A DNA stretch of 10,251 bases, from contig JAAAIG010001131.1 of assembly GCA_015852425.1 (NCBI GenBank), positions 1 to 10,251 of the forward strand. The letters are read 5' to 3'. The notes under the pieces are model-generated. The model ran no database searches. It saw nothing but the letters and a program-made list of their open reading frames with translations, and was not told where the DNA came from. Made by a program: the position numbers and the translations under genes. Every line of letters begins with the position of its first letter. Positions within the stretch are counted from its first letter, which is position 1. Source of the stretch: Gryganskiella cystojenkinii (Eukaryota > Mortierellomycota > Mortierellomycetes > Mortierellales > Mortierellaceae). Shown piece by piece: positions 7,236 to 10,251 of this stretch.

Positions 7236-9958
7236 TCAGCCGAGTTTCCCAATTAAGAGACACTCAATCTTCTGTCCAGCTTTGACATTTGGTCGTTCAT
7301 TTGTCCTTCCTGGCAAGACTAAAAGACTGTTCGCCTCCAGCATGGTCACCATTCTACTGCTCATCTGGTTTTTGTCCGTAGACTGAACCAAGATACGTCC
7401 ATCCGAGGTCACGGACACGATCGCTCGTTGGTACTCAGGTCGTTCATCCAAGCGAACGTCATGGGTGATCTGTTTGTTTGGGGACACAAGAGGAGCAATG
7501 GTACTCGAGTGAGCGGATGTGTAACGGTGCTAGCGGTACAAGAATCGGTTTCAATCCTCTAGTCATGCGTTTGTTACCTCTGCAGGAATACTGGGCCACA
7601 TGTACTTTTCATATCCTGCAAGCTTGCGCAGCGCAGGCAAGACGAAGAGGTAGTAGGTAACGGTAGCAGAGACAGGGTTTCCAGGCAGTCCAAACATCAA
7701 CTTGGGTTGACCGCCATTTGCGTTGGGGATGGTAGCAAATGTCGTTGGTTTTCTGTCGGTTTTTGATACAATATGATTGAAAGTTAATATGTAGACATGC
7801 ATCAGTTTCATTAAATAAACTTTCCAAACCAATCAATCAGACCAAGAAGGCATTACCCTGGTTTCATCATGATGCGCCCGAAATGAATAGTGGCACCTAA
7901 TTTTTGCTCCAAGATTGGTTTGAGAAGATCCATCTCGCCCATGGAGACACCACCGGTGGTGACAACAATGTCACATTTGTCCAATCCATCCCGCACAGCT
8001 TTCTCCAATGCCTCTGGACTAAAATAGGAACAAATAAGGACATAAAGCTTAATATGGTTGATCACGGAAGTCGGATCAAACCCCCATGGTCATTTTTGCC
8101 ACGTAAATGCCCCACGTACCTGTCGGGAGCGATACCAAGGTCCAAATAGTCAATTCCAGCAGCCTTTGTCGCCGCAATCAGTGTAGGTCTGTTGCTGTCC
8201 CGAATTTGGCCCATCTTCAACTTCTCTCCGTTATCATGGTTGACGACCTCGTTTCCTGTCGATAAGAATCCAACAACTGGTCTTTGACGCACCATCACCT
8301 AAGAGTCAAATTGTGGGAGAGAAGACGTTGTTGACAAGGTGTTAATTAAGGCCAATTATCGAATGGATCCCCCCCCGCCTTGTCTTGCTGTGGACTCACC
8401 TTTTGGACACCGATCGAAGCCAAAACACCAATCTCTCCTCCAACGGCCGAGATGACCTGACCCTTCTTCAAGACTGTCTGTCCGATCTGAACATCTGATC
8501 CAATCTCGCGAATAGCCTCTCCGTTCCTGACTTTGGCGAGGATCCCGACAATTTCTTCCTTGGTGCCATCCTCAGATGATTTGACCAACAACGTATCCTC
8601 GACCATGACGACGGCCGTGGCTCCTTCAGGGAGAGCTCCTCCTGTTGTGATTCTGGCGATTTGTCCCGGGAGCAATTTGGTGACAGTTCCCTCTGAAGCG
8701 GCTGAAGCAATAGAGACTGCAGTCACAGGGTATTGCCCGGGACCATCCGTATCTATGCGATGGCCAGCGCAAACGCATTAGCGGAACTGACCGCAATATA
8801 ATCGTAATGACATTAATGCACAATATAGAGCATAGAACATACCGATTACAGCATATCCGTCCAGAATAGAGGCGCGATAGCCAGGTACTGCTTCGACAGC
8901 TACCACATCCTCGTCCAGAACAGATCCTATCAGGGTCTCGTCAACAGGCTTTTGAACAGAGGGAAGTGGTGTGATCTTATCCATGACTGCGGCCATGGCT
9001 TGCTCCATAGGGATTAAAGGGTAGGGTGACTTTCGGAGGCGCCTTGAAACTGGCGTGTCGAGACCTAACGATGCAGGGTCTGATCTGGCTTCACGGTCGC
9101 TGTGGTGAAAGCATGTGTGTCCTCCATGTCCGTGTCCGTGTCCATGACTATGTCCATGACTGAGCCCCTGCTCTGAGGGTGCTGTAACCTCAGTTTCGAT
9201 GTCTGCTTGTCCGGTTGATGTAGTGGCACTGGAGGGTCTGGGCCCTCCTTGCATCTTTTCATGCAATTTTTTGCCCGTTCCTCCTCTGGCGAGGTCGCTG
9301 GCATGGGCTAACACCTTTGAGACGATCTCAAAGTTCTCTTTGACAGCCTTGGGACTGCCTGGGAACGTGAGGACCAAGGTATGACCACGAATGCCTGTGA
9401 CGGCTCTACTGAGGGCGGCAAAAGGCGTGATCTGGACTGACTTTGCAAAGATCATGTGTGTGATTCCTGGGGTCTGTCTATCCAACAAAGGTAAAACGGC
9501 CTACGTTTTTGTATTGGATTGAAACAGGAAAAGAATAAGAAAGAGAAAAGGATTAGTTCGCACACTGTGAGCTTGGTAAACCTGTGACCAACAATCATGG
9601 ATGGATGTATGTACCTCTGGAGTACAATCGCGCACTCCAAAGCCGGTACCACCGGTGGTAAGGACAATGCTTAGATCCAGGTCATCGCACCAGGCGGTGA
9701 CAGTCTTTTGGATGGCCTTGAAATCATCCGGGACAATAGCGGTGACCTCGATCTTGTAACGAGGCTCAGCTTCGAGCAATTTGCAAAGCGAGGGACCACT
9801 CAAGTCGGCGACTGGATCGACGGAGGCAGTGTCACTAACTAGAAAAAGTCAAGAGTCAGCATGAAGTTGGGCAGGACGCGTGTCCATGGGACCAATGTGT
9901 TTGCGGCCACAAATACGAATGACTTACTGGTCAATACACCAACACGCAGAGAAGCCAT
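7236..9958 (-). CDS. cnxE: Two-domain molybdenum cofactor biosynthesis protein (MogA-MoeA fusion; gephyrin / cnxE type), 8 exons, 671 aa
   Basis: This cytosolic enzyme performs the last steps of molybdenum cofactor synthesis, serving nitrate reductase, sulfite oxidase and xanthine dehydrogenase. The G domain adenylylates molybdopterin; the E domain inserts molybdate and releases AMP. Exons on the minus strand are 9958-9928, 9838-9615, 9500-8843, 8752-8400, 8298-8120, 8018-7857, 7752-7578 and 7469-7236; they total 2016 nt, all junctions stay in frame, and the stop is TGA. Visible signatures: VLTISD (8-13) and [15 protein letters not shown] (71-85) in the G domain, with FPGSPKAV (131-138); linker about 158-243 with a His cluster; then SILDGYAV (296-303), [10 protein letters not shown] (340-349), [10 protein letters not shown] (430-439), [11 protein letters not shown] (502-512), GLPGNPVSA (557-565) and the C-terminal subdomain (595-671). 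The start is the only in-frame ATG in the leader. G-E order matches fungal and animal proteins; plant Cnx1 is E-G. The exon 7/8 junction is the least certain and may be off by a codon or two. Confidence 0.95.
7470..9927 (-). other. Seven spliceosomal introns of the cnxE-type gene
   Basis: Introns on the minus strand: 1, 9927-9839 (89 nt, GTAAGT...CTAG, phase 1); 2, 9614-9501 (114 nt, GTACAT...GTAG, phase 0); 3, 8842-8753 (90 nt, GTATGT...ATAG, phase 1); 4, 8399-8299 (101 nt, GTGAGT...TTAG, phase 0); 5, 8119-8019 (101 nt, GTACGT...TTAG, phase 2); 6, 7856-7753 (104 nt, GTAATG...ACAG, phase 2); 7, 7577-7470 (108 nt, GTAACA...ACAG, phase 0). Plausible branch sites include CTGAC in intron 1, CTAAT in introns 2 and 3, and TTAAC in intron 6. 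Intron 4 carries a run of eight C on the plus strand (8369-8376). All boundaries were chosen because they restore conserved MogA/MoeA motifs across the junction. Confidence 0.9.
9102..9158 (-). other. Histidine-rich linker segment inside the cnxE-type protein
   Basis: Residues 200-218 hold ten histidines, mostly alternating with glycine ([14 protein letters not shown], then TCFHH), with one cysteine. They sit in the roughly 85-residue, otherwise Ser/Pro/Gly-rich linker between the G and E domains. The DNA is a short degenerate GGNCAY-type repeat. His-rich stretches of this kind commonly bind divalent metals; a metal-handling or tethering role here is inference. Confidence 0.85.
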
Positions 9959-10251
9959 TGTTTGAAGAAGAACGGAGAGAATGAATGAGAGTGATGTGAA
10001 GAAAGGAATGACAATGGAAGAACAAGTGGGGCCAAGACAACGCGTTGCTTTGGGGAGTGGGTGAAGAGAGCCAGCCAGGTGGGGGGAGTGGGAAGTGCGG
10101 GGAAAGAGTGCAAATAGAAAGGGTTTTCTCAGTGTGACTGTGTATTCTGTTGCAGTCAATTAGAGAGGGTGTTGGTTGCCACCAAAGGAAAGAAATGCAG
10201 TCTCCCTGCAAGGAGGGTCAATCGCAAGTCTCTGTGGCTCTTTCAACTTCA
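9959..10251 (-). promoter_or_regulatory. 5' leader and proximal promoter of the cnxE-type gene
   Basis: This 293-nt flank is pyrimidine-rich on the minus strand next to the gene, as is usual for fungal leaders, and ends in CAAACAATGGCT, a good start context (A at -3, G at +4). No upstream ATG occurs on the minus strand anywhere in the flank, so the leader should not carry ATG-initiated uORFs. No clear TATA box is seen. An AACGCGTT palindrome sits at 10039-10046. Transcription start cannot be placed from sequence alone. Confidence 0.5.
10040..10045. promoter_or_regulatory. ACGCGT motif upstream of the cnxE-type gene
   Basis: ACGCGT, inside the 8-nt palindrome AACGCGTT, lies about 82 nt upstream of the start codon. 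It matches the MluI cell-cycle box bound by MBF-type regulators in yeasts. The same hexamer also occurs at 789-794, 1117-1122, 2792-2797 (inside an ORF) and in intron 1, so it may be chance. Confidence 0.15.

Noticed and set aside
9959..10159. In-frame open extension upstream of the cofactor gene's start
   Set aside because: It contains no ATG before [10 protein letters not shown], and that methionine starts where the MogA fold normally begins. The extension is leader sequence.

Overview
The window looks like nuclear DNA of a filamentous fungus, possibly an early-diverging one (Mucoromycota or Mortierellomycotina). This rests on a spliced gene with seven GT-AG introns of 89-114 nt, pyrimidine-rich leaders, AATAAA poly(A) signals and intergenic DNA full of A/T and GA tracts. 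The assignment is inference: the G-then-E domain order of the main gene fits fungi and animals and argues against plants, and nothing fixes the genus.

The one gene identified with certainty fills the right end (9958 down to 7236, minus strand). It is a two-domain molybdenum cofactor enzyme, the fungal equivalent of gephyrin / cnxE / nit-9. I could follow all eight exons in frame to a 671-residue protein. The N-terminal G (MogA-like) domain adenylylates molybdopterin. The C-terminal E (MoeA-like) domain uses that intermediate to insert molybdate. They are joined by a long linker carrying a histidine-glycine cluster. A 5' leader without upstream ATGs and a poly(A) signal frame the gene.

A second, less certain minus-strand gene (3668 down to 2781) is one uninterrupted exon for a 295-residue protein with a basic N-terminus, Ser-rich middle and Gly/Asn/Asp-rich disordered tail. 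I recognise no family. A poly(A) signal lies about 200 nt past its stop, and a very long pyrimidine-rich stretch (read on its own strand) lies upstream.

The rest is gene-poor. Positions 1-2560 hold only weak open frames, simple repeats and a 25-nt A run. Positions 3669-7235 hold alternating purine- and pyrimidine-rich domains with a sharp switch near 4741, a 15-nt G run abutting a TATAAA, two very short ORFs and one doubtful plus-strand ORF (6696-7124) that would converge on the cofactor gene. I found no rRNA, tRNA, CRISPR array or recognisable transposon, and no gene cluster. The two genes show no visible functional link, and I see no convincing novel multi-gene system here.
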